Of a DNA stretch of 42,113 nucleotides, positions 7,902 to 16,227 are shown piece after piece. Each line of letters starts with the position of its first letter. Position 1 is the first letter of the stretch. Below the pieces are notes generated by a model that saw only the letters and a list, made by a program, of their open reading frames with translations, had not been told where the DNA came from and did no database searches. The position numbers and the translations under genes were made by a program. The stretch is taken from NCBI GenBank assembly GCA_019236925.1, contig JAFAID010000188.1:1-42113 (forward strand). Direction: 5' to 3'. The stretch is from Mycobacterium sp. Its GTDB lineage: Bacteria; Actinomycetota; Actinomycetes; Mycobacteriales; Mycobacteriaceae.

Positions 7902-9106
7902 TGGCTGACAAGCTCGTTTTGCCGCTAGGTTTGTCGCTGTCGTCGGATATCGAGGTGCGTACGGATCGGGCGACGCCGTTTCGTGCACGAGTCCGGTGGG
8001 TCGATCCCGTCACCAAGAAACGGTCTTCCAAGTCTGAAGCGTTTGACACGCGCGACGCAGCCGTCGACTGGGTTACGCGGATGGGACGGGCCGCAGCACG
8101 CGGAGTCGACCCGAACGTCGCCACCACGACGCTGTCTGAGTACGGTCAGGCGAACATGACGTTGGCCTTGCGAGGTCTCGAACTCAAAACCACCGATCCG
8201 TACCTAGCAGGTTGGCGTAAGCGGGTCGTCCCGACTCTCGGGCACCTGCCTATGACGATGATCACGAACGGCGCAGTAGACCGAGCAGTACACGGATGGA
8301 TCGTCGACGAATGCAGTCGATCGACCGTGAAGAACAGCCTCGCTGTACTCGTTCGCGTGATGGAGCAGGCGCTTCGCGACGGCATCATCGACCGCAACCC
8401 GGCCCGGGTGACTGGCTGGCAGCGCGAGTACAAACTCGCCGAAGACGAGCTCGACGATCCACGTGCGCTGGCGCTGCCGGACTGGAACGCCCTAACCACG
8501 CTCGCCGGCGCGCTGGTGGCACAGTCAGCAGGCCGCTACCGGGGCTGGGGCGACGCGGTCATCTTCGAAGCATCTACCGCGGCCCGCATCGGCGAAGTCG
8601 CCGGATGCCTGGTGCGAGATATCAACACGGATGAGTGGATCTGGACAGTCCGCCGCCAAACAACCCCGTCTCCCGGTGGCTTGGTGGATAAGAACACCAA
8701 GGGAAAGCGCGCCCGGGAAGTCCCGCTGATCGATCCCATCCGCGATCTCGTTAGGCGGCGCATCGAGCTTGCAGGTGATGACCCCGATGCTCGACTGTTC
8801 ACTGGCCCGAAAGGCGGACGTATCACCACCGCCACGCTGCGCGACGCCACCTCGTGGGACGAAGTCGTAACGGAGCTTGGCTACGAGCACTTGAAACGCC
8901 ACGGCTTGCGGCATACGGGGTTGACCTGGATGGCCGACGCCGGCGTGCCGATGCACAATCTCCGAAAGATCGCCGGCCATGGCACTCTGACAACAACCCA
9001 ACGTTATCTGCACCCCGACCGGCAATCCGTGACGAACGCTGGGGACCTGCTCTCCCGGCACTTGTGGTCCCCAAATGGTCCCCAACTACGGGTCATCTCG
9101 TCTTGA
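7901..9106 (+). CDS. int: AICE tyrosine integrase
   Basis: A 401-residue tyrosine recombinase. An arm-binding N-terminal part is followed by a SAM-like core-binding domain near residues 85-170. The catalytic residues are visible: Arg in STAARIGEVAG, Lys in NTKGKRAREV, HGLRH, GHGTLTTTQ, and the nucleophile Tyr in QRYLHPD near the C-terminus. It recombines element and chromosomal att sites. It ends 41 bases from the partial tRNA-Pro repeat at 9147, which is the expected place for its own att site. It is only distantly similar to the second integrase at 22418-23557. Confidence 0.95.
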   Translation: MADKLVLPLGLSLSSDIEVRTDRATPFRARVRWVDPVTKKRSSKSEAFDTRDAAVDWVTRMGRAAARGVDPNVATTTLSEYGQANMTLALRGLELKTTDPYLAGWRKRVVPTLGHLPMTMITNGAVDRAVHGWIVDECSRSTVKNSLAVLVRVMEQALRDGIIDRNPARVTGWQREYKLAEDELDDPRALALPDWNALTTLAGALVAQSAGRYRGWGDAVIFEASTAARIGEVAGCLVRDINTDEWIWTVRRQTTPSPGGLVDKNTKGKRAREVPLIDPIRDLVRRRIELAGDDPDARLFTGPKGGRITTATLRDATSWDEVVTELGYEHLKRHGLRHTGLTWMADAGVPMHNLRKIAGHGTLTTTQRYLHPDRQSVTNAGDLLSRHLWSPNGPQLRVISS

Positions 9107-9146
9107 CAACCATCGCGTCACAGCAGGTCAACGCATATTTTTCCTC

Positions 9147-9189
9147 GTCGGGCTGACAGGATTTGAACCTGCGACCACTTGACCCCCAG
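9147..9189 (-). repeat. att repeat: 3' part of tRNA-Pro, displaced copy
   Basis: This 43-bp stretch is identical by eye to 23647-23689, which covers the anticodon-loop edge, variable region, T arm and acceptor strand of the intact tRNA-Pro(GGG). To the right the match stops at once, so no complete tRNA is present here. Such a fragment is the mark left when an element integrates in a tRNA 3' end. It serves as the right end of the AICE and the left end of the block up to 23646. Confidence 0.92.
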
Positions 9190-9557
9190 CTATACAAGGG
9201 GGGTTCGGGCATGCGCGCCGGTGTCCGTCTCCGCAGGTGATAAACGGGTACGGGTATAGGCGAACATGGGCGGTGGTCGTCTGGTTGTCGTCACGGTTGC
9301 CGTCGAACCGTCCAGCGGCGGCGCTGGTTCGATCCCGATACCGGGCACCGCAGTTTTGGCAATTCAGAGCCTGTTTTTCCGGCCCCCAACCGAAATTCGT
9401 GAACTCCTCGTGAACTCCCGAAACGCGCGACACCAGCGACAACTCCCAGCGCACCAAGTCCAACGCGGCCCGCTACCTTCCAGCTGCTCGCTTCTGTGGG
9501 TGACACTACGATTAAGGATCGAACGGTCGGATTCGATGGAGAGGTTGGGTCGCCGAT
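9190..9557. other. Non-coding stretch right of the att fragment
   Basis: No gene is supported here. The overlapping frames have no recognisable content; the minus-strand one partly translates the tRNA fragment. A T-arm-like stretch (GGTTCGATCCCGAT near 9326) is present but its stem pairs poorly. The end of the stretch must hold the promoter of the three-gene cassette starting at 9558. Confidence 0.45.
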
Positions 9558-10178
9558 ATGGGCATGCAGAACTTCAATATCGTGCTGGTCGGAGGCAACA
9601 TCCCAGTGCAGAACATCGAGCTAGACGACTTCAGATTTCGGGGTCGGCCGCTCAACGCAGCTGTACGGATTCCTGTGGCGCTCGAGGCGGAAGCCAGAGG
9701 CGGGAAGCTGACGATCCTCCCCGAGAGATTTCAAGCAGCGGTCACCGAGCCGCTTGACCCAGCCACAGACGCCAGCAATCTGGTCGCGATGACCCAAGCG
9801 TTCTTTGAGTACGTCGGCCCCCGATCTTTCACGGCCACCGGCCATAACGCCCAGTTCACCATCGAGGGAACAGCGGCGCGGAAAGACGAGGTCCGCCGCG
9901 CCCTGATCGACATGGACCGCACGGCAGAGCTGATCGGACGTGACTTGCTCGGCGCTGACGTGTCGGTGTTCTTGCGTCTTGATCAAGAGTCCGTGACTCG
10001 GATGTCCTTCATAACGATGGGCGATGACGGCGATGTTGTCGTCGACGTGAACGTCAACTACGAGCGCGTAGATCTCGGCGCCGCTGAGGCTGTCACGCGC
10101 TTTCCTCAGAACCTTGCAGCGATTACCGCGATCGCCGACAATCTTGTGACGAGATTAGCCGGAAGGGTCACATCATGA
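9558..10178 (+). CDS. Unrecognised protein, first gene of three-gene cassette
   Basis: A 206-residue acidic protein that I cannot assign. It opens with beta-rich sequence (NFNIVLVGGNIPVQ), carries a helical middle (ARKDEVRRALIDMDRTAELI) and returns to strands (DVVVDVNVNYERVD). No signal peptide or membrane segment is visible, so it is probably cytosolic. Its stop overlaps the ATG of the next gene (ATGA), which indicates co-translation. It lies directly inside the island's left repeat. The ribosome site is weak; an ATG two codons later is an alternative start. Confidence 0.65.
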   Translation: MGMQNFNIVLVGGNIPVQNIELDDFRFRGRPLNAAVRIPVALEAEARGGKLTILPERFQAAVTEPLDPATDASNLVAMTQAFFEYVGPRSFTATGHNAQFTIEGTAARKDEVRRALIDMDRTAELIGRDLLGADVSVFLRLDQESVTRMSFITMGDDGDVVVDVNVNYERVDLGAAEAVTRFPQNLAAITAIADNLVTRLAGRVTS

Positions 10179-10612
10179 CGGGGACCGCGACTGCGAACAA
10201 GTCGCGTCCTTCCACGGCGTGGGAACAGATCGACGCGGACGAGGTCAGCGCATTGGGATTGCGCGTGGCCCGTGATGCCGGGCTTGCGTTGACCGAAGGT
10301 TCCGACAGCGACCGCTTGGCTCTGGCGACGTTATTCGACATACCGACAACTTCTAATTTCCCCAGGTTCTTGTCTCAGCAGACGACCTCGGTGGTCGGCC
10401 CGTCGGCATTACGGTTTGGCAGGGTTCTGCATGTGGTTGAGCTGTTGGCTGCGATCGGCGAAGAGGATCTGCACTTCGGCGCGGCGACGACCGACTCGTA
10501 TCTGTACGACGTTCAGGTGCCCATTGAGGTGCCAGAAGACTGGTTTGCCGAGTTGCGTCGGACGACGGTCGTTGTCGAGGACGATTTTGAACTTCCTTGG
10601 GCGGACGGGTGA
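10175..10612 (+). CDS. Unrecognised protein, second gene of cassette
   Basis: A 145-residue protein with no domain I recognise. It is mostly helical in its first two thirds (EVSALGLRVARDAGLALTEG; RVLHVVELLAAIGEEDL) and acidic at the end. The ATG overlaps the previous stop by four bases and a GGAAGGG ribosome site lies upstream, so the start is well supported. The small size and tight coupling suggest a subunit of a complex with its neighbours; no function is proposed. Confidence 0.65.
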   Translation: MTGTATANKSRPSTAWEQIDADEVSALGLRVARDAGLALTEGSDSDRLALATLFDIPTTSNFPRFLSQQTTSVVGPSALRFGRVLHVVELLAAIGEEDLHFGAATTDSYLYDVQVPIEVPEDWFAELRRTTVVVEDDFELPWADG

Positions 10613-10625
10613 GCAGCAGCTATCA

Positions 10626-11156
10626 ATGCTGACTACCGAGCTTGGCGAACAACTGCGTCAAGGTGACGTGTGCTCGGTACCAAACTTTCCGAGATGGACG
10701 TTAAACAGCACCAGAGTGGAGGCGGTCAAGCCGCCGTTATTGGTGGTGGAGGCGTGGGACCGACCGCTCAAGTCTGACGACGGCAGCTGTTTGGTTGTCG
10801 TGTGCTCCTACGACTGCGACATCGAAAACCCCCGTGGCCGCGCCGGCCTCTTGTTGGCGCCGGTGATGAAATTGCCCGCCAGTCCCGGCAGCCAAGAGGA
10901 GGCCGACATCCTGGCAAGCGACCTAGTTCGCGACGGAAAGATCGGCTATGCCAACATGTTTCCGCTTCTGCTTCCGACAGAGCCGGAGAATCAGATGGCA
11001 GTTGCCGATTTCAGTGCGATGGCGACCTTGGCCTCAGCGAAGGAAGCGAACTCAGCACTCACCGCGACTCGTATCTTCACGATGGACTCGAACATGCGAC
11101 TCGCGTTCAAGGTAAAACTCTCACTGTTTCTTCATCGGCCCGGCGAAGAGGATTAG
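10626..11156 (+). CDS. Unrecognised protein with YDCDIENP motif, third gene of cassette
   Basis: A 176-residue protein beginning MLTTELGEQLRQGDVCSV. After PPLLVVEAW it has VVVCSYDCDIENPRG near residue 60, reminiscent of the 'Q-x-C-D' turn seen in several uncharacterised accessory-region proteins; the cysteine and aspartates may be functional. It begins 13 bases after the second gene. The frame is open further upstream, inside gene two, but the ATG at 10626 is the first sensible start. No membrane segment is visible. It ends against a broken gene on the other strand. Confidence 0.6.
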   Translation: MLTTELGEQLRQGDVCSVPNFPRWTLNSTRVEAVKPPLLVVEAWDRPLKSDDGSCLVVVCSYDCDIENPRGRAGLLLAPVMKLPASPGSQEEADILASDLVRDGKIGYANMFPLLLPTEPENQMAVADFSAMATLASAKEANSALTATRIFTMDSNMRLAFKVKLSLFLHRPGEED

Positions 11157-11540
11157 TCCGGCAGGGCGTCGTAGCCTTCGCGGATTTGTTCGTCGGTGAT
11201 CGGGCCGTACTCGTCCCGTTCACCGCGCAGTCATCGATCACTGCTGGCCGTGCATCCAGGCGTCGAACGCTTCGCCACCGCGCCCCATGATCGAACAAAT
11301 CCCGCGCAGCGCGGCCGGCCTCCCATGTGTCTGGCAACCCCAAAACCCGGTACCGGTCCCGCAACTTCGAACCCCCGGGGAAAAGCAACCGGAAGACATT
11401 CAACCCGAGTAGCTCCATTGCCGCCGCCGCTGCGACTGGTAATACTTTGCCCAGCCTTCGCTGAAATCCTCGAACCATTCCTCGAGAGCGGCACGCCGGG
11501 CGACTCCAGCCGGTGAGGCGGGATCGCGTGGAGTCCGCAT
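11153..11540 (-). pseudogene. Degraded unidentified gene
   Basis: Reading the minus strand from an ATG at 11540 gives a protein-like start (EEWFEDFSEGWAKYYQ), then a stop; a second frame continues with LRDRYRVLGLPDTWEA, and a third ends with DEYGPITDEQIREGYDAL before a stop at 11153. Three protein-like pieces in three frames show a gene broken by frameshifts. The C-terminal piece has the look of small antitoxin-like proteins, but this is a guess. Confidence 0.45.
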
Positions 11541-11883
11541 GAAGGACATTCTCGACATTGTGCGTCCGCTGCCGACGGCGCGGTGGGTGGTGTTCTACTC
11601 CTTCCAGGATGGACCCGAGCCCGATACCGGGAGGTATTACGACTGCCACAGGATCGAGCACATGCGCGAGCCGCTGGCCCTTCTGGCGTATGAGATGAAC
11701 GGTCAACCGCTTAGCGAGCTCCACGGTGCGCCTCTGCGCTTGCGCAACGAAGTCGAACTTGGCTTCAAGCAGGTCAAATGGATCGAGGCGATCGAATTCG
11801 TTGCCAGCTTCAGAGACGTCGGATGGGGACAGGGTGGCTACAACGAGGATCACGAGTTCTTCGGATATCGGATGCCGATCTAG
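11539..11883 (+). pseudogene. C-terminal fragment of a sulfite-oxidase-like molybdopterin enzyme
   Basis: The 114 residues match the end of sulfite-oxidase-family molybdopterin oxidoreductases: a WVVFYSFQDGP strand, the HMREPLALLAYEMNGQPL block, HGAPLRLRNEVELGFK, and the closing GGYNEDHEFFGYRMPI. In intact enzymes these follow a Mo-cofactor domain of more than 200 residues, which is absent here, as is the catalytic cysteine region. The fragment starts where the neighbouring broken gene begins. It cannot be a working enzyme. Confidence 0.75.
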
Positions 11884-11940
11884 CACAGAATGCTCCGGCG
11901 ACGCGATTCGAGATGCCAGTCGACCTTCGCGACCCCGCGG

Positions 11941-13272
11941 TTATCCCCACCGTGGCTTGGGTGGCTTGGGCTTGTCGCCGGTGGATAGGTGCACTGCGTG
12001 GATGCCCGGTTTCTTCGACAGCTGGTCCAGGAGGCTGTCGAGGTGAGTCTTGTCGGTGTGCCAGTGCTGCACCGTTTCCGGTTTCTGCGGCAGTTCGGCG
12101 AGGACACGTTTGAGTTTGTCCGGCATCTGGCTGTCCTTGTCCGAGGTGGGCCGGCCGCCTCCGATTGCGGTCGCGCTGGTGGCGCGACGAACGGTGTTGC
12201 CTAGGGCGCTTCCGGCCAAACTCGCCAGGGCCAGCTGACCGAACACGGTCCCTGCGCTCGCTACCGTGACCGCCGGGGCCGCAGTGGCATTGGTGCCGTG
12301 CAATACGGCGGCGGCCAGCCTGACCATCGGGGAAGCCGCCGCCCAGCTGGGCGGCACTGACAGCGGCCCTACCGCACCCGCACTACCCATGCCCGCCGAC
12401 ACCAGCGCAGGGGGCCCAAGCCCAGCCGCAAAACCGCCCACCCCCGGGCTTGCTGCTCCGGATAAACCGGCTGCGCTCAGGATGCCTTGCAAATTCCCTG
12501 CATGTATCGCCAGGCCAGAAATGACGGTGACTGCGGGGGCGGCTTGCCCGGGACCTATTGCAATTCCTGCGATCTGCTCGAGAGCCCCGGCGATCGTCGT
12601 AATCGACGGCGGCTGGGTAGTCACGGTGGGTGCTGAGGCGCCTTGCAGTGCCTTTGGCACCGCCGACATCAGTTGCGCCAATGCCGATTGGGCATTCGTG
12701 ACAGCGCCGCTCTGGCCGGCCGCCCCGGCCGGGTTGGTGGTGTGCGGCGGCTCGTTAAACGGTGTCAATTGAGTGGCAGCCGACGAGGAGCCGGCGTAGC
12801 CGTACATTGCGACGGCGTCTTGGGCCCACATATCCGCGTACTGCGCCTCGGTCACCGCGATCGCCAAGGTGTTTTGGCCGAAAATGTTCGTCGCCAACAG
12901 CGACGCCAGCTGGCTGCGGTTGGCTGCGATCAGCGACGGGGGAACCGTTGCCGCGAAAGCGGTTTCATAGGCGGCGGCCGCCGCCCTGGCCTGGGTAGCG
13001 GCCTGCTCGGCGTGCGCGGCGGTGACGCTCATCCACGCCGCGAATGGTGTGGCCGCAGCCGCCATCGCGTCCGATGACGGGCCCAGCCACTCCGCAGTCA
13101 ACCCTGAAATCACCGAAGAGTAGGACGCCGCCGCCGATCGCAGCTCGGCGGCCAGCCCGTCCCAGGCCGCCGCGGCGGCCACCATCGACGCCGATCCCGG
13201 GCCGGCATACATACGGCCGGAGTTGATCTCGGGCGCTAACACCGCGAAATCCATCGCCAAAGCTAAAGACAT
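11941..13272 (-). CDS. PPE family protein, SVP subfamily
   Basis: A 443-residue PPE protein. The PPE domain fills about residues 7-180: [16 protein letters not shown] at its start, a WLGPSS (WxG-type) turn, and the paired helices ending near [14 protein letters not shown]. The SVP signature (GPLSVPPSW) lies near residue 305. A charged tail follows with [20 protein letters not shown] proteins are exported by ESX systems, ESX-5 for most of this class, and reach the outer cell envelope. The start at 13272 has AAGGAGG close upstream. A second PPE gene lies 43 bases upstream on the same strand, so they may be one operon. No PE partner gene is visible. Confidence 0.9.
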   Translation of the reverse strand: MSLALAMDFAVLAPEINSGRMYAGPGSASMVAAAAAWDGLAAELRSAAASYSSVISGLTAEWLGPSSDAMAAAATPFAAWMSVTAAHAEQAATQARAAAAAYETAFAATVPPSLIAANRSQLASLLATNIFGQNTLAIAVTEAQYADMWAQDAVAMYGYAGSSSAATQLTPFNEPPHTTNPAGAAGQSGAVTNAQSALAQLMSAVPKALQGASAPTVTTQPPSITTIAGALEQIAGIAIGPGQAAPAVTVISGLAIHAGNLQGILSAAGLSGAASPGVGGFAAGLGPPALVSAGMGSAGAVGPLSVPPSWAAASPMVRLAAAVLHGTNATAAPAVTVASAGTVFGQLALASLAGSALGNTVRRATSATAIGGGRPTSDKDSQMPDKLKRVLAELPQKPETVQHWHTDKTHLDSLLDQLSKKPGIHAVHLSTGDKPKPPKPRWG

Positions 13273-13315
13273 GTGCCCTCCTTGTTTTGAAGGTTTCGGT
13301 CCTCGTCGATCACGG

Positions 13316-14512
13316 TCATTCGTCAGGCAGGATCACGATCACGGAGGTTGTGGGGGCCGGCCCGGAGTAAGCACCGCCGCCCACACCAAGAGAACGAGGC
13401 GCGGTGCCGCCAGTGTCGACCATGGCGCGTCCAGCCAGAGTTGACAGAGCCATGTTGCTGAACACGCTGCCTTGGTTATCAGCGGCGACTGCCGCAGCGA
13501 CGGCGCTTAGGCTGGTTTCCGGCGACACCACGGCAACCGGCCGGATCCCCGGGGCGGCCGAGGCCCAACCCGGTGGCACCGACAGCCGACCAACCACACC
13601 GGCCTGGCCCGTACCCGCCGATACCGCAGCTGTCGAGCCGACCAGACGCGATCCAGAACCGAGGCCGCCGTCCAACAACCCACCGCTGGCCGCCGACGGC
13701 AACGCCGACACCTTCTGCGTTAAGCCGGCCACGCTCGACCCGACGGAGGCCAACCCGTATGGCTCGGTGCTAAGCAGATAACCACTGAGGCCAAAGCTGC
13801 TTACCGCGAGCGGCGAGAATGGCCCGGTGAGGCTGCTAAGTATCGAGTCCAGCGATAGCGGATCAGCTGGCGTGGTGGGGGCTGCCATGCCTTGCACCAA
13901 CTCGGCCAGCGTAGACAACGTCTGTGCATGGTCGGCGGCCGTGCCGCTCGCTTGGGCGACCGCGGCGGCCTGGCTGGCCGCCCCCGCCTGGTTGGTGGTC
14001 TGCGGCGGCTTGGTAAACGGTGTCAAGTGGCTGGCGGCCGCCGAGGAGCCGGCGTAGCCGAACATCGCGGCTGCGTCTTGGGCCCACATCTCGGCATAGT
14101 GCGCTTCCGTCGCCGCGATCGCCGGGGTGTTCTGCCCCAGAAAGTTGGTCGCGATCAGCGACATCAACAGAGCACGGTTGGCCGCGATGATCGGCGGAGG
14201 CACCGTCGCCGCGAACGCGGTCTCATAGGCGGCGGCCGCCGCCCCGGCCTGGGCGGCGGTCTGCTCGGCCCGGGTTGCAGTGGCGCTCATCCACGCCGTA
14301 TACGGTGCGGCCGCGGCCGCCATCGCCGCCGACGACGGGCCCTGCCACCCCGCCGCCAACCCCGAAATCACCGAAGAGTAGGACGCCGCGGTGGATTGCA
14401 ATTGGGCGGCCAACCCGTCCCAGGCGGTTGCGGCAGCGAGCATCGGTCCGGCGCCTGGACCCGTATACATTCGTCCCGAGTTGATCTCCGGCGGTAACAT
14501 CCCGAAATCCAT
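13316..14512 (-). CDS. PPE family protein, SVP subfamily
   Basis: A 398-residue PPE protein, closely related to the one that follows it. It opens [16 protein letters not shown], has WQGPSS as its WxG turn and an N-terminal domain of about 180 residues. [14 protein letters not shown] near residue 310 is the SVP motif. It lacks the long charged tail of its neighbour. AAGGAGG lies 7 bases before the ATG. The near-identical domain order and adjacency indicate a tandem duplication. Both genes lie between the tRNA-Pro repeats, which is unusual cargo for an integrated element; they could also be chromosomal genes trapped there. Confidence 0.9.
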   Translation of the reverse strand: MDFGMLPPEINSGRMYTGPGAGPMLAAATAWDGLAAQLQSTAASYSSVISGLAAGWQGPSSAAMAAAAAPYTAWMSATATRAEQTAAQAGAAAAAYETAFAATVPPPIIAANRALLMSLIATNFLGQNTPAIAATEAHYAEMWAQDAAAMFGYAGSSAAASHLTPFTKPPQTTNQAGAASQAAAVAQASGTAADHAQTLSTLAELVQGMAAPTTPADPLSLDSILSSLTGPFSPLAVSSFGLSGYLLSTEPYGLASVGSSVAGLTQKVSALPSAASGGLLDGGLGSGSRLVGSTAAVSAGTGQAGVVGRLSVPPGWASAAPGIRPVAVVSPETSLSAVAAAVAADNQGSVFSNMALSTLAGRAMVDTGGTAPRSLGVGGGAYSGPAPTTSVIVILPDE

Positions 14513-14687
14513 GGCTATACCTCCTTAGCTGGGTGCGATCGCATTTGCCATTCCTAGTGCTGGTTTCCGTTGCGGAGCAGTCGCAGAGCCCGGTGAGCTA
14601 CGTCGGCATCAGCGACGAGGTCGTGCCCAGGCTCCAGCGACCCGGCCCTGTGGAAGTTGTGTGGCGCGGCGTATGAGGCTGACATCG

Positions 14688-15105
14688 CTAGCCGACGACC
14701 AGCACAGTTCGTGTCAGCTGCTCTAGCTCGGTGCGTGGGAAACGGATGCCGCCGCCGGGACGCTGGCCGGCGTAGGCGTCTCCCAGCAGTGCCCCGACGC
14801 CGTCGCGGGTCACTTCACGCGGGTTCGGATACGGTTTGGCGGTGGCCAGTTCGGCGACGCGGTCGATGTCGGCGCGGTCAAATCCCAGTTCCGCCAACCA
14901 CGTCGGGCCACCGAAGGTGAACACCAAATCATGCACACCAGCCGCGGCGTCGGGCACCCGCATCACCTCGGCCATGCGGGCCAGTGCCGTCGGCGCGGCG
15001 GGTGCGGTGTAGGCCATCGCGTATGGCAGCACCACGGTGGGTCGGCGCATGCGGCAGACGAAGGCTGCCGCCGAGTTCGTGGCACAGCTTGTGGTGAAGC
15101 GTAGC
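14688..15105 (-). pseudogene. Maleylacetate reductase fragment, frameshifted
   Basis: One minus-strand frame reads LHHKLCHELGG, the metal-binding block of iron-type alcohol dehydrogenases, and a shifted frame continues VVLPYAMAYTAPAAPTALARM and PYPNPREVTRDGVGALLGDAY up to the stop at 14688. This order matches the C-terminal half of maleylacetate reductases, which act in the breakdown of chlorinated or hydroxylated aromatics. The frameshift lies near 15040, and the N-terminal NAD-binding half is missing, so the gene is dead. Confidence 0.7.
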
Positions 15106-15440
15106 GTGGTTCGGCTTCGGCGCCTACCTGACGTTTCGTCGCACAGCTTCAGCAAGACGATCGCGACGCTGATCGACGAAAACGGTTTGGCGGCACCGGG
15201 GGGCCGACCAAGTCGGGCACGCACGGCGTCACTGACCCAGGACGTTTACATGAGTAGGGGCACGTGCATATGGAAGTGGCTGCGGCACTGGAATGCTTAG
15301 CGCCGTCCCGCCACGGGTGCCGATTGGCGGCACCGCTACAAATTTCTGCGTCGTCACGTGAACCTTGTCATCCTTGTCGAAGCGGTGGAGACTTGAGCGG
15401 AGTCTGGACTGGTCTGCTAGTGCGGCAAGCGGAGTGTCGG

Positions 15441-16022
15441 ATGACTACCAGCAGCACCTACACGGTCGGCTACATCATCGGTAGCCTGTCGGCCGACTCG
15501 ATCAACCGAAGGTTGTCCAAGGCGCTGATCCGGTTGGCTCCGGACAATCTCACTTTCGTGGAGATCCCGATCAAGGACCTTCCGATCTACAACCGCGACT
15601 TCGACGACGATTTCCCGCCGGTGGGACGCGCCCTCAAAGACGCCATCGTCGCGGTTGACGCGGTGCTGTTCGTCACCCCCGAATACAACCGCGGCCTGCC
15701 CGGCGGCCTGAAAAATGCCATCGACTGGGCAAGCCGCCCCTTTGGCACCAACTCGTTGGACCGCAAGCCGTCGGCGATGATCGGCGCCTCCCCCGGCAAA
15801 ATCGGAACCGCGCTCGCCCAACAACATCTGCGTAGTGCCCTGAGTTATTGCAACTCACCACAGCTGACTGCGCCGGAGGCCTACGTCCAATTCAGTCCCG
15901 GGCTGATCACCGACGACGGGGAGGTGACCGAGAAGTCAACCGAGCAATTCCTGCGCAAGTTCATGGACGAGTTCGGCGCCCATGTGACGCGGGTGCTAAC
16001 GGTACTGCCACGGAAAGGCTGA
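15441..16022 (+). CDS. NADPH-dependent FMN reductase family protein
   Basis: A 193-residue flavodoxin-like oxidoreductase. [16 protein letters not shown] near residue 10 is the phosphate-binding loop for [23 protein letters not shown] near residues 77-96 is the family signature that contacts the flavin ring. [11 protein letters not shown] follows. Such enzymes reduce FMN, quinones or azo groups with NAD(P)H in the cytosol. The frame extends upstream to 15264, but the ATG at 15441 fits the usual start and length. It appears intact between two broken genes. A dps scrap follows directly after its stop. Confidence 0.88.
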   Translation: MTTSSTYTVGYIIGSLSADSINRRLSKALIRLAPDNLTFVEIPIKDLPIYNRDFDDDFPPVGRALKDAIVAVDAVLFVTPEYNRGLPGGLKNAIDWASRPFGTNSLDRKPSAMIGASPGKIGTALAQQHLRSALSYCNSPQLTAPEAYVQFSPGLITDDGEVTEKSTEQFLRKFMDEFGAHVTRVLTVLPRKG

Positions 16023-16181
16023 CCCGTCGCCCATTGGAACCTCGTCGGCACCAACTTCCGAGACCTGCACCTGCAACTCGACGACATCGTCGACAGCGCG
16101 CGCGAAGCCGCTGACACGATCGCCGAACGCATGCGCGCCCTTGACGCCGTTCCCGAAGTGGTCCCAAAGATGCGGTGCTAG
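16023..16181 (+). pseudogene. Dps-family ferritin-like fragment
   Basis: Immediately after the reductase stop, in the same strand, the translation reads [18 protein letters not shown], then [17 protein letters not shown] and a stop. HWN and the HLQLDDIVD block are the ferroxidase and helix signatures of Dps (starvation DNA-binding, iron-storing) proteins. Only about 50 residues remain, without the first helix, the start or the C-terminal helices. It has no start codon in a sensible place, so it is a remnant. Confidence 0.75.
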
Positions 16182-16227
16182 ACCGACGGCAGCGCGAGGC
16201 TCTATTACGGGCGGGAGGCGCTGAGCA

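Larger units (their letters stand above)
2347..9189. mobile_element. pSAM2-type actinomycete integrative and conjugative element (AICE)
   Basis: The gene set and order are those of AICEs known from Streptomyces: HD-domain, Nudix, HTH regulator, SCO3933-like protein, FtsK/TraSA translocase, RepSA-like initiator, Xis and tyrosine integrase, with Int next to an attachment site. The right end is the partial tRNA-Pro repeat at 9147-9189, 41 bases past the int stop. The known element pSAM2 also uses a tRNA-Pro gene. The left end is uncertain: no matching tRNA fragment is visible in 1-2346, so the boundary is set at the first AICE-like gene. No spread (Spd) genes are visible. All core genes have intact frames, so the element may still be active if its left att site exists outside the window. 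Confidence 0.85.

Noticed and set aside
9320..9350. T-arm-like sequence that could be another tRNA remnant
   Set aside because: The TTCGATC loop is present but the stem pairs in only two or three positions and no acceptor partner was found.
11107..11886. 259-residue minus-strand frame
   Set aside because: It lies opposite the sulfite-oxidase-like fragment and joins unrelated pieces; only a short internal part is protein-like and belongs to the broken gene at 11153-11540.
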